Source: Pelagibius sp964472095 | GTDB taxonomy: Bacteria > Pseudomonadota > Alphaproteobacteria > Kiloniellales > Kiloniellaceae | Direction of reading: 5' to 3' | Length of the DNA stretch: 64,000 nt | Assembly: GCA_964472095.1 (NCBI GenBank) | Contig: CAYYIV010000012.1 | Span: 1-64,000 of the forward strand | In this document: in pieces, positions 1 to 6,830 of the stretch | Layout: each line of letters opens with the position of its first letter | Numbering within the stretch: the first letter of the stretch is position 1 | Translations under genes and position numbers: made by a program | The notes under the pieces: model-generated | What the model saw: only the letters and a program-made list of their open reading frames with translations | The model's database searches: none | What the model was told of the DNA's origin: nothing

Positions 1-226
1 ATGCGGAATCGGGCTCTCCGTCGGCCGCGTTCTGGGAAGCAGCGGAATCCCGAAAAATCGAAAAGGGGTCATCGCCGGGGAAGCCGGCGCGAGCCCAGGC
101 CCGGAACCCTTCACGGCAAGCGGCGAAAGCCTGCGCACGGTCGAGCTTGCGGGCCAGCTCCATGAAGGGTTCTGCCTCCATGCGAGCAGGGCGCTGGTTG
201 CTGAGGGAGTGGCGATGCTTGGACAT
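1..226 (-). CDS. Hypothetical protein, N-terminal 75 residues (runs off window)
   Basis: An open minus-strand frame starts at ATG 226-224 and stays open to the window edge. The peptide begins MSKHRHSLSNQRPARMEAEP and continues with ELARKLDRAQAFAACREGFRAWARAGFPGDDPFSIF, so it is rich in Arg, Ala and Phe, with no signal peptide or membrane segment. I do not recognise the family. It lies just downstream of ssb in the same orientation, separated by a ~95-bp gap, which fits the small accessory genes that sit beside plasmid-type ssb genes. Length and C-terminus are unknown because the gene is cut by the window. Confidence 0.5.
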   Translation of the reverse strand, partial: MSKHRHSLSNQRPARMEAEPFMELARKLDRAQAFAACREGFRAWARAGFPGDDPFSIFRDSAASQNAADGEPDSA

Positions 227-322
227 GGGACTACCTGTCTCTGTGTTGTAGGTCTGGCGGCGTTGCCGCCGTAATGGTGCAAAGGAAAAAGGGGCACCGC
301 CGGAGCGGTGCCCCTATCAGGC

Positions 323-694
323 TTAGGCGGCTTCGTCTTCGCGGCCCTGCTCGGTCATCTTCCGCTCGGGGAAGCGAACCACGGCGCCGCGGACAAGAAT
401 GATCTCGGTGGAATAATGCTTCTGGCCGTCCTTCTCGTAGGAGCGGGTGCGAAGCTGGCCCTGCAGATAGACCAAGTTGCCCTTGGTGCCGTGCTTTTCG
501 ATCAGAGCCACGAGGCCCCTACCGAAGACGGCAACCTGGTGCCACTCGACCCGCTCCTTCCACTCGCCGGACTCCTTGTCCTGCCAGACCTCAGAGGTAG
601 CGACACGGAAGTTGGCAACGGCCTCGCCACCGTTGGTCTCGCGGATATCGGCATCAGCACCAAGGCGGCCAAGAAGGGTAACATTGTTAATCAT
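323..694 (-). CDS. ssb: Single-stranded DNA-binding protein, short form
   Basis: The product binds single-stranded DNA as an OB-fold oligomer. The 123-residue protein starts MINNVTLLGRLGADADIRET and contains the family's central block VEWHQVAVFGR and the GNLVYLQGQLRTRSY strand pair, covering one OB fold (about residues 1-110). I chose ATG 694 because it matches the family N-terminus and has AGGAG seven bases upstream; the longer frame to 838 is only leader. Chromosomal SSBs are about 150-180 residues with a disordered linker and an acidic DDDIPF-like tip; this one stops at EQGREDEAA right after the OB fold. That is typical of SSBs carried by plasmids and integrative elements and agrees with the island setting. 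Confidence 0.92.
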   Translation of the reverse strand: MINNVTLLGRLGADADIRETNGGEAVANFRVATSEVWQDKESGEWKERVEWHQVAVFGRGLVALIEKHGTKGNLVYLQGQLRTRSYEKDGQKHYSTEIILVRGAVVRFPERKMTEQGREDEAA

Positions 695-911
695 CGAAGT
701 TCTCCTAGTGGGTTGTTCAATCAGAGCTGGGTTGCAGCTGCTGCTGTAACCCTGCCTCGCGGCGAGCAGCGGGTGTGCAAGGGGCAAGGAGGGTCCACGC
801 AGGGGGTGGTGCGGGCGCGCAGCGAAGCGGAGCAACACGGCCCCGCGAGGATGCCTTGCCCCGCGCTGAGGGCAGGGCCCTAAGCTGTTGGTTCATCGGA
901 AATCCTCCAGT

Positions 912-1451
912 CTACCGGCAGTTCGCTATCGGGCGTTCCGGCTGCAGCGCTCTGGCGACACGGCAGCGGTAGCCCTCGGCTCGATCGGCGCGACGTGAGT
1001 GGTAGGCGCCAACGGCTGCCGACCAAGATCCAAGTGCGTCGTAGAGAGAGCGCAGATAGGAGGCCGCGTAGAGGGCGTTTGTGAAGGGGTCGAGTGCAGC
1101 GTCGGGGCTGCCGAGCTTGTCACCGTGCCAGTGCCAGTTGACCTGCAGGCAGCCGATGTCGAGGTTGGTTCGGCCACGCTTGATCTGCTCGCGCAAGTAG
1201 GCGGAGGCCTCCGCGCGGGTGTCGAAGAAATGGCTAAGGCCGGCGTCATTGACGGCCCAAGGATGGCCGGAAGACTCGACGGTGCCGATGGCGTGGAGAA
1301 TGCTGCGCGGGGCGCCAGCCTTGGCCGCGGCCCGGTCGATCGCCGCGGCACAAGGCGCCGCTTCGGCAGCTCCAGAAAGACTCAGAGTCGCGAGGGCGCT
1401 AACCGTCGCGACGATACCCGCTGCTAGATAGCGGGTCCTCGATCTAGGCAT
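912..1451 (-). CDS. Lytic transglycosylase (SLT domain, VirB1/conjugation type)
   Basis: Cleaves peptidoglycan glycan strands in the periplasm; in conjugative elements such enzymes open the wall for the type IV secretion channel. The 179-residue protein has a signal peptide (residues 1-32, ending SGAAEAA). The SLT fold follows: the catalytic Glu is E59 in AIGTVESSGHP, then the NLDIGCLQVNWHWHG block and AVGAYHSRR. Four Cys in the mature part (near residues 34, 100, 161 and the C-terminus) could form disulfides. Its start overlaps the end of the small upstream gene by 28 bases, so the two are probably translated together. Size and the short single-domain build fit VirB1/TrbN-like enzymes rather than the large Slt70 type. 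The substrate secretion system itself is not in the window. Confidence 0.85.
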   Translation of the reverse strand: MPRSRTRYLAAGIVATVSALATLSLSGAAEAAPCAAAIDRAAAKAGAPRSILHAIGTVESSGHPWAVNDAGLSHFFDTRAEASAYLREQIKRGRTNLDIGCLQVNWHWHGDKLGSPDAALDPFTNALYAASYLRSLYDALGSWSAAVGAYHSRRADRAEGYRCRVARALQPERPIANCR

Positions 1452-1609
1452 GAAAGGACGACTGCCCCCAGGTCAATTTTCTTGGCGGAAAACTCATTCT
1501 CCAATGCGGCCTTGGCCCGTTCACACCCAGCCTCGGTGGTAAAATCCACCTGACTGATTGCAGGGTTGGCTCCGTCCAAGAAGAGGATGATCAGTAGTCC
1601 GTATCGCAT
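1424..1609 (-). CDS. Small exported hypothetical protein
   Basis: A 61-residue product starting MRYGLLIILFLDGANPAISQ, that is, a short hydrophobic signal-like segment followed by a charged tail with two Cys (AGCERAKAALENEF and VVLSCLDRGPAI). The same frame extends upstream to 1657 (MCPLNLLLRAACYLRF...), but that part reads through sequence without a ribosome site, so 1609 is preferred. The gene overlaps the start of the lytic transglycosylase by 28 bases, suggesting a two-gene unit whose products both go to the periplasm. I do not recognise a family. Confidence 0.5.
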   Translation of the reverse strand: MRYGLLIILFLDGANPAISQVDFTTEAGCERAKAALENEFSAKKIDLGAVVLSCLDRGPAI

Positions 1610-1859
1610 AAACCTAAGGTAGCAAGCAGCCCTTAACAGAAGGTTTAAGGGGCACAAGGTCTAGGGGGTTGGCCAGCCTGGGCGGGGCAGAGCTTGTGCC
1701 GCCACGAGGAAAGCGAGTGGTTGCCTTGGCGCGGCGGTCTAAGGTTGTAGAGGTGCGAAGCAAGCGTCGGTAGTGCAAGCGAACAGATTGCCAGAGCCTG
1801 AACTGCCTGGATCTGGTCGACGAGCGCCGGGCGCAACGTGCCGCGCCAAACCAAAGTGA

Positions 1860-2071
1860 AGCCTGCAAGGAGCCGCATTTGAGGCGGCGGGAAGCGGCGA
1901 TCGGCGGAGCGTGGTTCCCGGCGGCCCCGCAGGAGCGATGCGAGGAACGAGCGCAGCGGGACCGAGGACGCCCCTGCGCAGCCGTCAACAATGGGCGCGA
2001 GGGATCGAAGCCGGATGGCCGGGACTACAGGCCCGGTTCCCGAGAGCCCGGTCCGGCGAAAGCCGGACGCG
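1860..2071 (+). repeat. Repeat copy A: ~212-bp structured non-coding repeat (inverted partner at 13182-13395)
   Basis: Aligned by eye with the reverse complement of 13182-13395, it shares long blocks such as GAAGCGGCGA/CGGCGGAGCG, GCGGGACCGAGGAC, CGCAGCCGTCA and CGAGGGATCGA-GCCGGATGG, with about 80-85% identity and a few indels. It ends in two hairpins: GGTTC-CCGA-GAGCC at 2035-2048 and GTCCGGC-GAAA-GCCGGAC at 2051-2068. In copy B the first stem is GGTTC/GAACC, so the U-G pair here corresponds to a U-A pair there, and the second stem is unchanged while its loop differs. Conservation of pairing but not of loop points to selected structure. Short ORFs across it are not conserved between the copies. 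The rest of 1610-2098 holds nothing I can support. Confidence 0.75.
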
Positions 2072-2098
2072 CTACAAAACCGGAAACCAACAAGCAGG

Positions 2099-2602
2099 TT
2101 ACCCGACAGCGATTTTGTCCTGACGTACCTGTAGATTGGCAATCCATCCCCGCAAGGCGGCGATTTCCTCGCCGATCTGATCTGGCGTCGGGACTGTGGG
2201 GTTTAATGCCTTCGATGCGCTGTGGAGGAGGTCCGAACAGCGCCCAAACGCGGCACGCATGTCTTCTACATCCTGAATGGTTATTGCAGAGAGTTTAGCA
2301 AAGCCCTTGGTATCGACCTTATTGGCAAAGCGGCTGAGCACAGGCGCAAGCGCAGCCTCGACCGCGCTTTCCCAGGTTTCCCTGATCTGGACAAGCATGC
2401 CCTTGGCCGTAAGGAGCCAGACCCATTCGGGATCTTGCCGGTATTGGATGCGGGCGTTGACGAGATGCTTTTGCAATGACTCGGCGCGGCGCAGAATATT
2501 CCGCAGCGCCACGGGGGTGTCCTTTTCCCTGCATGCCTGTTCAAGAAGAAACAGGAAGGGAAGATCGTGGGTGAAAACGAGGATCTGACGGCCCTGGCCT
2601 TG
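2099..2602 (-). pseudogene. Truncated AAA-family (ABC/SMC-like) ATPase, C-terminal piece only
   Basis: The frame begins right after the stop codon of the adjacent protease gene and reads QGQGRQILVFTHDLPFLFLL, then LEQACREKDTPVALRNILRRAESLQKHL and on to VRQDKIAVG. The string RQILVFTHDLPFLF is the beta-strand plus His-switch that follows Walker B and the D-loop in large AAA/ABC-type ATPases (RloC/OLD/'AAA family ATPase' of defence and repair islands). Everything upstream (Walker A, coiled coil, signature, Walker B) is missing and replaced by the protease gene at 2603. No start codon with a ribosome site precedes the piece; the first ATG-type start inside (2512) would make only 137 residues. I read it as a remnant cut when the protease module arrived, or by deletion. 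Confidence 0.75.
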
Positions 2603-3916
2603 CTAGTTCTTTCCCGACACGATTACCACAGCTCGATTTGCGGCTTTCGCAGCGCTTTCAGTGCAGCCAGGTAGGGAGAATCCCTCGTCGCTCCCTCCTG
2701 TGTGAACCGCGGCCAAGCGCATTGCGTTGCCGTCGAGGATAAATACAGGACTACCTGACATCTGCTTCTCTGTCTCACAATTGTGCAGAAGCGCCCCATC
2801 CTCTACCCCGTAGATTCTGCATGGGGTTCCCAACGACACAGTTACTGATTGCTCGAGCAGGTTGGGTGCAGTCGTACCATTTGCTTTGTTCAGGGCGAGG
2901 ACCACTGGGTTGACGCCAAAAATATAGAGCGGTTCCCATGCTTTGAGTGAATCCTTCGAGGCGATTGCGAAGCCAGGCAATTCGAAACGGTCATTTTCAG
3001 CGGCCAAAGGAATGACGGCCAGGTCGTGGCGATCTAGATAGATCCAGTCACGGAGGTCGGGATCAACTTCGGCAAAGAATGGTTGCCCCGTTAGTGGTCT
3101 GAATTCAATTCGCTCAGAAACGGACAAAAGCTGCCTGCTGCTTGTGCCGACCGAGCGAGTGGCGCCGAGACAATGCGCGGCTGTCACGAGGGCCACCACG
3201 TCGCCGTCACTTTCGGTAGGCCACTGGACGACAGATGCCATGCATCTGTGTTGCCCGTTGGTGACGAGAATGCCTAGATTCTGAAGTAGTTCCTCGTGGA
3301 ATGCAGGCTGGAACAAGCGCGAAAAGCTTTGGCTCTCTCCGTACTCTGTCAAGGTCTGTAAGCACGCGTCTTTGTACGATTCTAGAAGTTGAGGAATGAT
3401 GTAGGAGCGTATCGGCTGCCCGGCAAGAAACGCAAAATACTCCTGAGATCTCTGTTGCCGCGCTTCGAGAAGCGGCTGAACAGCGTTTTGGCACGTCTGC
3501 AGTGTGCGCCTCTGCAAAAGGGCTTCTCTCCACAAGCTGGGTCCTGTGGCGTCGAACGAACTGCAGATCTTGGTTTCTCGATCGATCAGCTTCAGGCTAT
3601 CTTCCAACATCAACCTGTCAGCGAAGAACCTGGCGGGCGGTTCCGATGCACCGGCCGCTACTGCACTTGGTGGTTCAGTGACGCTGGGGAGCGTTTCGAT
3701 GTCACCAAAGTTGACCAAGGTAGAATCAAAGCCGTACATCGTCAGGCCCACGACTCTCTCGCAAAGCGGTGAATCGCCGCACCCAATTGGTCTTTGGATT
3801 ATAATGTCGGGAAATTTTTTTCCCAGACCTCCATCGCCGACCGGTGCTTCTTGTCCTGCTATTGGGCTTGGTGCGGCTGCGAGAACTGCCGTCGCTAGCG
3901 CAAGGTGTTTGAGCAT
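2603..3916 (-). CDS. Secreted trypsin-like serine protease (chymotrypsin fold)
   Basis: A 437-residue exported protease. Residues 1-21 (MLKHLALATAVLAAAPSPIAG) form a signal peptide. Residues 22-210 are a helical, Cys-containing N-terminal region with no match I recognise. The C-terminal half is a chymotrypsin-fold domain with a full triad: H248 in LVTAAHCLG, D298 in LDRHDLAVIPL and S389 in QMSGSPVFI. It is the last of three same-strand genes (lipoprotein, metalloprotease, this), with an 80-bp gap after the metalloprotease, so the three probably form a unit acting at or outside the cell surface. GC is visibly below the chromosomal part of the window, as expected for transferred cargo. The protease class is sure from the triad; the substrate and the role of the long N-terminal region are unknown. 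Confidence 0.85.
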   Translation of the reverse strand: MLKHLALATAVLAAAPSPIAGQEAPVGDGGLGKKFPDIIIQRPIGCGDSPLCERVVGLTMYGFDSTLVNFGDIETLPSVTEPPSAVAAGASEPPARFFADRLMLEDSLKLIDRETKICSSFDATGPSLWREALLQRRTLQTCQNAVQPLLEARQQRSQEYFAFLAGQPIRSYIIPQLLESYKDACLQTLTEYGESQSFSRLFQPAFHEELLQNLGILVTNGQHRCMASVVQWPTESDGDVVALVTAAHCLGATRSVGTSSRQLLSVSERIEFRPLTGQPFFAEVDPDLRDWIYLDRHDLAVIPLAAENDRFELPGFAIASKDSLKAWEPLYIFGVNPVVLALNKANGTTAPNLLEQSVTVSLGTPCRIYGVEDGALLHNCETEKQMSGSPVFILDGNAMRLAAVHTGGSDEGFSLPGCTESAAKAANRAVVIVSGKN

Positions 3917-3995
3917 CGCGGTCTTCCTTCAGTGAGACGGATCGAACGTGGTTATGCTCAAGAGACCAATTTGGTCGTGTGCAGGGCTAGAGAAT

Positions 3996-4847
3996 CTATG
4001 GAAGCCTTGTGCCGTTCTGCTTTGGATACAAAAATCCCACAAGAGATTTGTCGGCGCGAGACAAGTCAGTGTTCCACCCTACAACGTCTTCTTTCTTTTT
4101 TACGAATTCAACTGGAATCGGATAATGCATAATTGACTCTTGATCGTATCCTGTTCCGTTGATTTGTGAGAATCTGTACTTCGAGAATATGTTTCGTTGC
4201 ACGTCGGTGTTGTTCCAGCCGTACCGTTTGTAGTAGTCAACGACTGCTTCCTCGTTCCATGATACGGAGCTGGCTGGATGCTGATGCTCATGCACGAGAG
4301 ACAAAGCATGGCCGAACTCGTGGAGTACAGTCCGACGGAATTCGGAGTCATCTGTATTGGCGCTGAACCACCCAAAATTCATAGAGACGCGGCCATTTCG
4401 GGCATAGTAGATGCTGTCTGTGCCGATGAAGCTCCATGATCCACCTGCATCAAATGCGACAAGAAGTTCTGGCTCGCCGCGTCCGAAGCGGAATCTCAAC
4501 CCCATATGGTCTTCCCAAGCACGAGCATATTGTATCACCTTGTCGATGTACGGCGGCTCGGATAGAAAATCGACATCTAGGACGCGTCGCTCTGGATTCC
4601 ATTTTTTCTGGTAGAGGGATGCGGCTTCGGCGTTATCGGCCCTTGGGTCGATAGGGGTGTTCCGTGGGTTCTCTGCATAGGCAAAGCCCGAGGCAAGCGC
4701 AATATCAGCCAAGACTACTTCTGTGCAGATATGTAGATGGCTTAAGTCAGATGCGGCGAACGCTGGTCTGAATGCCCCGTAGGCGCAACCGCTACAGACT
4801 GCTGTGGCACTTACAGCGCTGACGAAATGCCGTCGGGTGATGTGCAT
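3996..4847 (-). CDS. Secreted astacin-like zinc metalloprotease (metzincin)
   Basis: A 283-residue zinc endopeptidase. The start at 4847 gives MHITRRHFVSAVSATAVCSG, a twin-arginine-type leader with a GC motif that might also allow lipidation; a GGGAGG site lies seven bases upstream, which is why I reject the in-frame ATG five codons earlier. The catalytic helix is VLHEFGHALSLVHEHQHP, giving the HExxHxxxxxH zinc site with a following E. SIMHYP downstream is the Met-turn with the Tyr ligand typical of astacins (M12A) rather than matrixins. The sequence ends soon after, so no pro-peptide cleavage site or C-terminal binding domain is evident. It sits between the lipoprotein and the trypsin-like protease genes, all on the same strand. 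A joint function in extracellular proteolysis or toxin delivery is inference. Confidence 0.85.
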   Translation of the reverse strand: MHITRRHFVSAVSATAVCSGCAYGAFRPAFAASDLSHLHICTEVVLADIALASGFAYAENPRNTPIDPRADNAEAASLYQKKWNPERRVLDVDFLSEPPYIDKVIQYARAWEDHMGLRFRFGRGEPELLVAFDAGGSWSFIGTDSIYYARNGRVSMNFGWFSANTDDSEFRRTVLHEFGHALSLVHEHQHPASSVSWNEEAVVDYYKRYGWNNTDVQRNIFSKYRFSQINGTGYDQESIMHYPIPVEFVKKKEDVVGWNTDLSRADKSLVGFLYPKQNGTRLP

Positions 4848-4984
4848 GTCGGTGCCTCCCATTCGTTCTTCAACGTTTTCTAACCGACCTCGTCTCTAGC
4901 GTAATGCAAGTTTCTGTTTGTCTCCGATTGAATGCGAGATCGGCGGTAGAGCGGAGTCATCCGCTCGCTTGCGCTGCAGTCGAG

Positions 4985-6127
4985 CTATTGCAGAAAAGGG
5001 GGTACCCCGTAGACCCGGTCTTCACCTGGTGCTGCCGTGTTTGATCGACAGACGTCCTCAGCGTTATAGGAGAAAGTGACTGCCTGAGTGGCAAATGCGA
5101 GCGGCCGCTCATAGATGTCACGCAGTGTGATTCCCCTCGCGTCGACATAAACAGCAGAGAGTGCGACGCCAGGGCTGTTTGTTCCAGTGACTTTGGCCCG
5201 AAGGGCAGCTACGAAGTCCGCTATCTCCTTGGCTTCGGCCCCCGCGCTTGATTCACTCTCGGGAACGCTAGGAGAGGATGCTTGTGAGCTTCCCAGTGCG
5301 TTGGAAAACTTGGCCAGCTCGCTCAATCCTGCGATCACGGCAGAGACATCGGCCGAGTAACCCTCCTCTGTCCGGAAGGTAAAATCGATAGTTCTCGTGT
5401 ACAGTACCCGATTGAGGATTGCGATCTGCGGGTTCGATTTATCTGAGGTGGTTCCTTCTGCGGTCATGATGTTCAAAGAGCGTTGAATATTTTCGCCATG
5501 TAGTCGTCCGCTTACGCTTTCTTTCGCGCAGTATTCCGAAAAGCCCTGGAAAATTGTAAAGTCATCCGGAGCACGTAGTTCTTCAAGTCCCGCAAGGCTA
5601 ATATCGAAAAGTTTTCCTTTTGAAGCGGAGGCCGCGCCCCCAATTCCGATCGCGCCCAGTAGGCCTTGTCCAGAAAGCGATCCTTGGAAGACTGTCGCGA
5701 CTTTTATTGCAGGAAGGGCCATCATACGGAGCCGTTTAGTGTCGGCACCGTTACTCTGGAATAGGCTGCCATTTGCGACCGGCTGAACCCATGGTCTCGA
5801 ACCATCTGCAGGAATCGATAGATTGTTGTCAGCCGGGTAAGACGGGCGCCGTTGGTAATAGGCTTCCATCTCTGCGTTAAGGTCGAGGAAACCAATGTCG
5901 CGAAATGGCAGTTGGTTAGGGGCTGCTGTAGATGGATCGATCGTTAGCTTTATGTCGCCGACTCTAACATCCTCTCGAAGTGGATAGATCGGCTGTAAGG
6001 AGTAATTCTCGATTGTATCGGCCCATTGCTTGGCGACCGATACTGTGGGGATTTCAGATGTCCCGCATGCTCCCAGTACGCCGCATGTTGTAAGTATAAG
6101 CAATAGTGACACAAGAGGATGTTGCAT
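4985..6127 (-). CDS. Hypothetical lipoprotein, first gene of the protease module
   Basis: A 380-residue lipoprotein. The start at 6127 (MQHPLVSLLLILTTCGVLGA, then C) has AAGGA eight bases upstream and gives a clean lipobox, LGAC; the longer frame to 6202 has no ribosome site. After the anchor come LTIDPSTAAPNQLPFRDIGF, a Tyr/Pro-rich stretch (AYYQRRPSYPADN), a Gly/Ala-rich segment (GLLGAIGIGGAASASKG) that looks like a membrane-active or flexible loop, and a Ser-rich linker (SSQASSPSVPESESSAGAEA). I recognise no family. It heads the unit lipoprotein - astacin-like protease - trypsin-like protease (gaps 137 and 80 bp). A surface anchor, substrate or inhibitor for the two proteases is possible; none is shown by the sequence. 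Confidence 0.7.
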   Translation of the reverse strand: MQHPLVSLLLILTTCGVLGACGTSEIPTVSVAKQWADTIENYSLQPIYPLREDVRVGDIKLTIDPSTAAPNQLPFRDIGFLDLNAEMEAYYQRRPSYPADNNLSIPADGSRPWVQPVANGSLFQSNGADTKRLRMMALPAIKVATVFQGSLSGQGLLGAIGIGGAASASKGKLFDISLAGLEELRAPDDFTIFQGFSEYCAKESVSGRLHGENIQRSLNIMTAEGTTSDKSNPQIAILNRVLYTRTIDFTFRTEEGYSADVSAVIAGLSELAKFSNALGSSQASSPSVPESESSAGAEAKEIADFVAALRAKVTGTNSPGVALSAVYVDARGITLRDIYERPLAFATQAVTFSYNAEDVCRSNTAAPGEDRVYGVPPFLQ

Positions 6128-6380
6128 GGCTGCCGTCCTTTTTCTCGTGACAAGGGAAAAGTCGCACAGCCATTGCGGGATTTCTAGGGAAATGTCGATC
6201 ATACTACTTACGCGCAGAATTTTGCCGTCTCCCAGGCCGTTCTCCTTCGGCGTCCATTAGCAGAGCAAACTACGGCCGGGCATCCCAGAAACCTGGCGCG
6301 AGCTTGGCGGAGTTTCCGGTCGTGGCAAGCTAATGACCCAGCCCCCTGATCCGGGCCGTTTGGTAGTAGAGTCTGTTCGC

Positions 6381-6582
6381 CTTTTGCGCTGCTCCCCAGC
6401 ACACCCTCGGTGAGTGTTAGAGTTTTCCAGCTTTTGCACTGCTCCCCAACGCACCCTCGGCGGGCGTTAGAGTTTTCCGGCCTTGTGCACTGCCCCCCAA
6501 CGCACCCTCGGCGGGCGTTAGAGTTTTCCGGCCTTGTGCACTGCTCCCCAACGCACCCTCGGCGGGCGTTAGAGTTTTCCGG
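6381..6582. repeat. Four tandem ~51-bp direct repeats inside the IS derivative
   Basis: Units lie at 6381-6430, 6431-6480, 6481-6531 and 6532-6582, each carrying CACTGC(T/C)CCCCAACGCACC and GGCGGGCGTTAGAGTTTTCC. The first unit is the most diverged (GCGCTGCTCCCCAGCACACC, TGAGTG), the last three nearly identical, so the array grew by recent duplication next to the IS end. Units are contiguous, with no spacers. The 17-codon period lets one antisense frame repeat the peptide TRPENSNARRGCVGEQC, which I take as incidental. Confidence 0.9.
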
Positions 6583-6610
6583 CCTTGTCAGGAACACGGG
6601 CTGGCTGCAT

Positions 6611-6766
6611 GTCCGACACCGCAATGCCACCGAACCGGGCCTTGTACTTGTAGAAGGTCGCATCCGAGATGCCGTACTTGCGGCAGATCTCCGCGGTCTT
6701 CACCCTGGCATCGTGCTCGCGGATCATCCCGATGATCTGCTCCTCCGAAAATCGGCTCTTTCTCAT
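6611..6766 (-). pseudogene. IS3-family transposase OrfA, N-terminal fragment
   Basis: Starting at ATG 6766 the frame reads MRKSRFSEEQIIGMIREHDA and continues RVKTAEICRKYGISDATFYKYKARFGG, the helix-turn-helix N-terminus of OrfA of the IS3 family. After about residue 52 (AVSDM) the family sequence stops and the frame enters the tandem repeats, ending after 65 codons. OrfA is normally about 85-100 residues and is followed by a frameshifted OrfB with a DDE integrase domain; neither is present. It is a leftover of the deletion that made the 495-bp element. Confidence 0.85.
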
Positions 6767-6830
6767 GGTCCATCCTTTCTCTCGATGGACTCTACCATCT
6801 CATGGCCGGATTTCAGGAGGCTGGGTCACC

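Larger units (their letters stand above)
6334..6828 (-). mobile_element. IS3-family deletion derivative (MITE-like, ~495 bp)
   Basis: The ends are imperfect inverted repeats: TGACCCAGCCCCCTGATCCG from 6334 inward, and on the other strand from 6828 inward TGACCCAGCCTCCTGAAATC, and both continue as related sequence containing TGGTAGTAGAGTCTGTTCG and GATGGTAGAGTCCATCG. Inside are only the start of orfA (6611-6766) and four tandem 51-bp units; the rest of orfA and all of orfB are gone. It cannot move by itself but could be mobilised in trans. I see no target-site duplication next to it. Its right end stops two bases before the fic stop codon, so fic was not damaged. Confidence 0.8.

Noticed and set aside
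1879..2298. Plus-strand ORF starting inside repeat A
   Set aside because: Peptides shared with repeat B appear in different frames and end at different points, so similarity is at the nucleotide and not the protein level.
6381..6582. Tandem 51-bp repeats as a CRISPR array
   Set aside because: Units are contiguous, with no unique spacers, no cas genes are near, and they lie within the ends of an IS derivative.
6208..6663. Minus-strand ORF with repeats TRPENSNARRGCVGEQC
   Set aside because: Frame comes from the 51-bp period of the DNA repeat; it starts and ends outside any recognised gene and in another frame than orfA.
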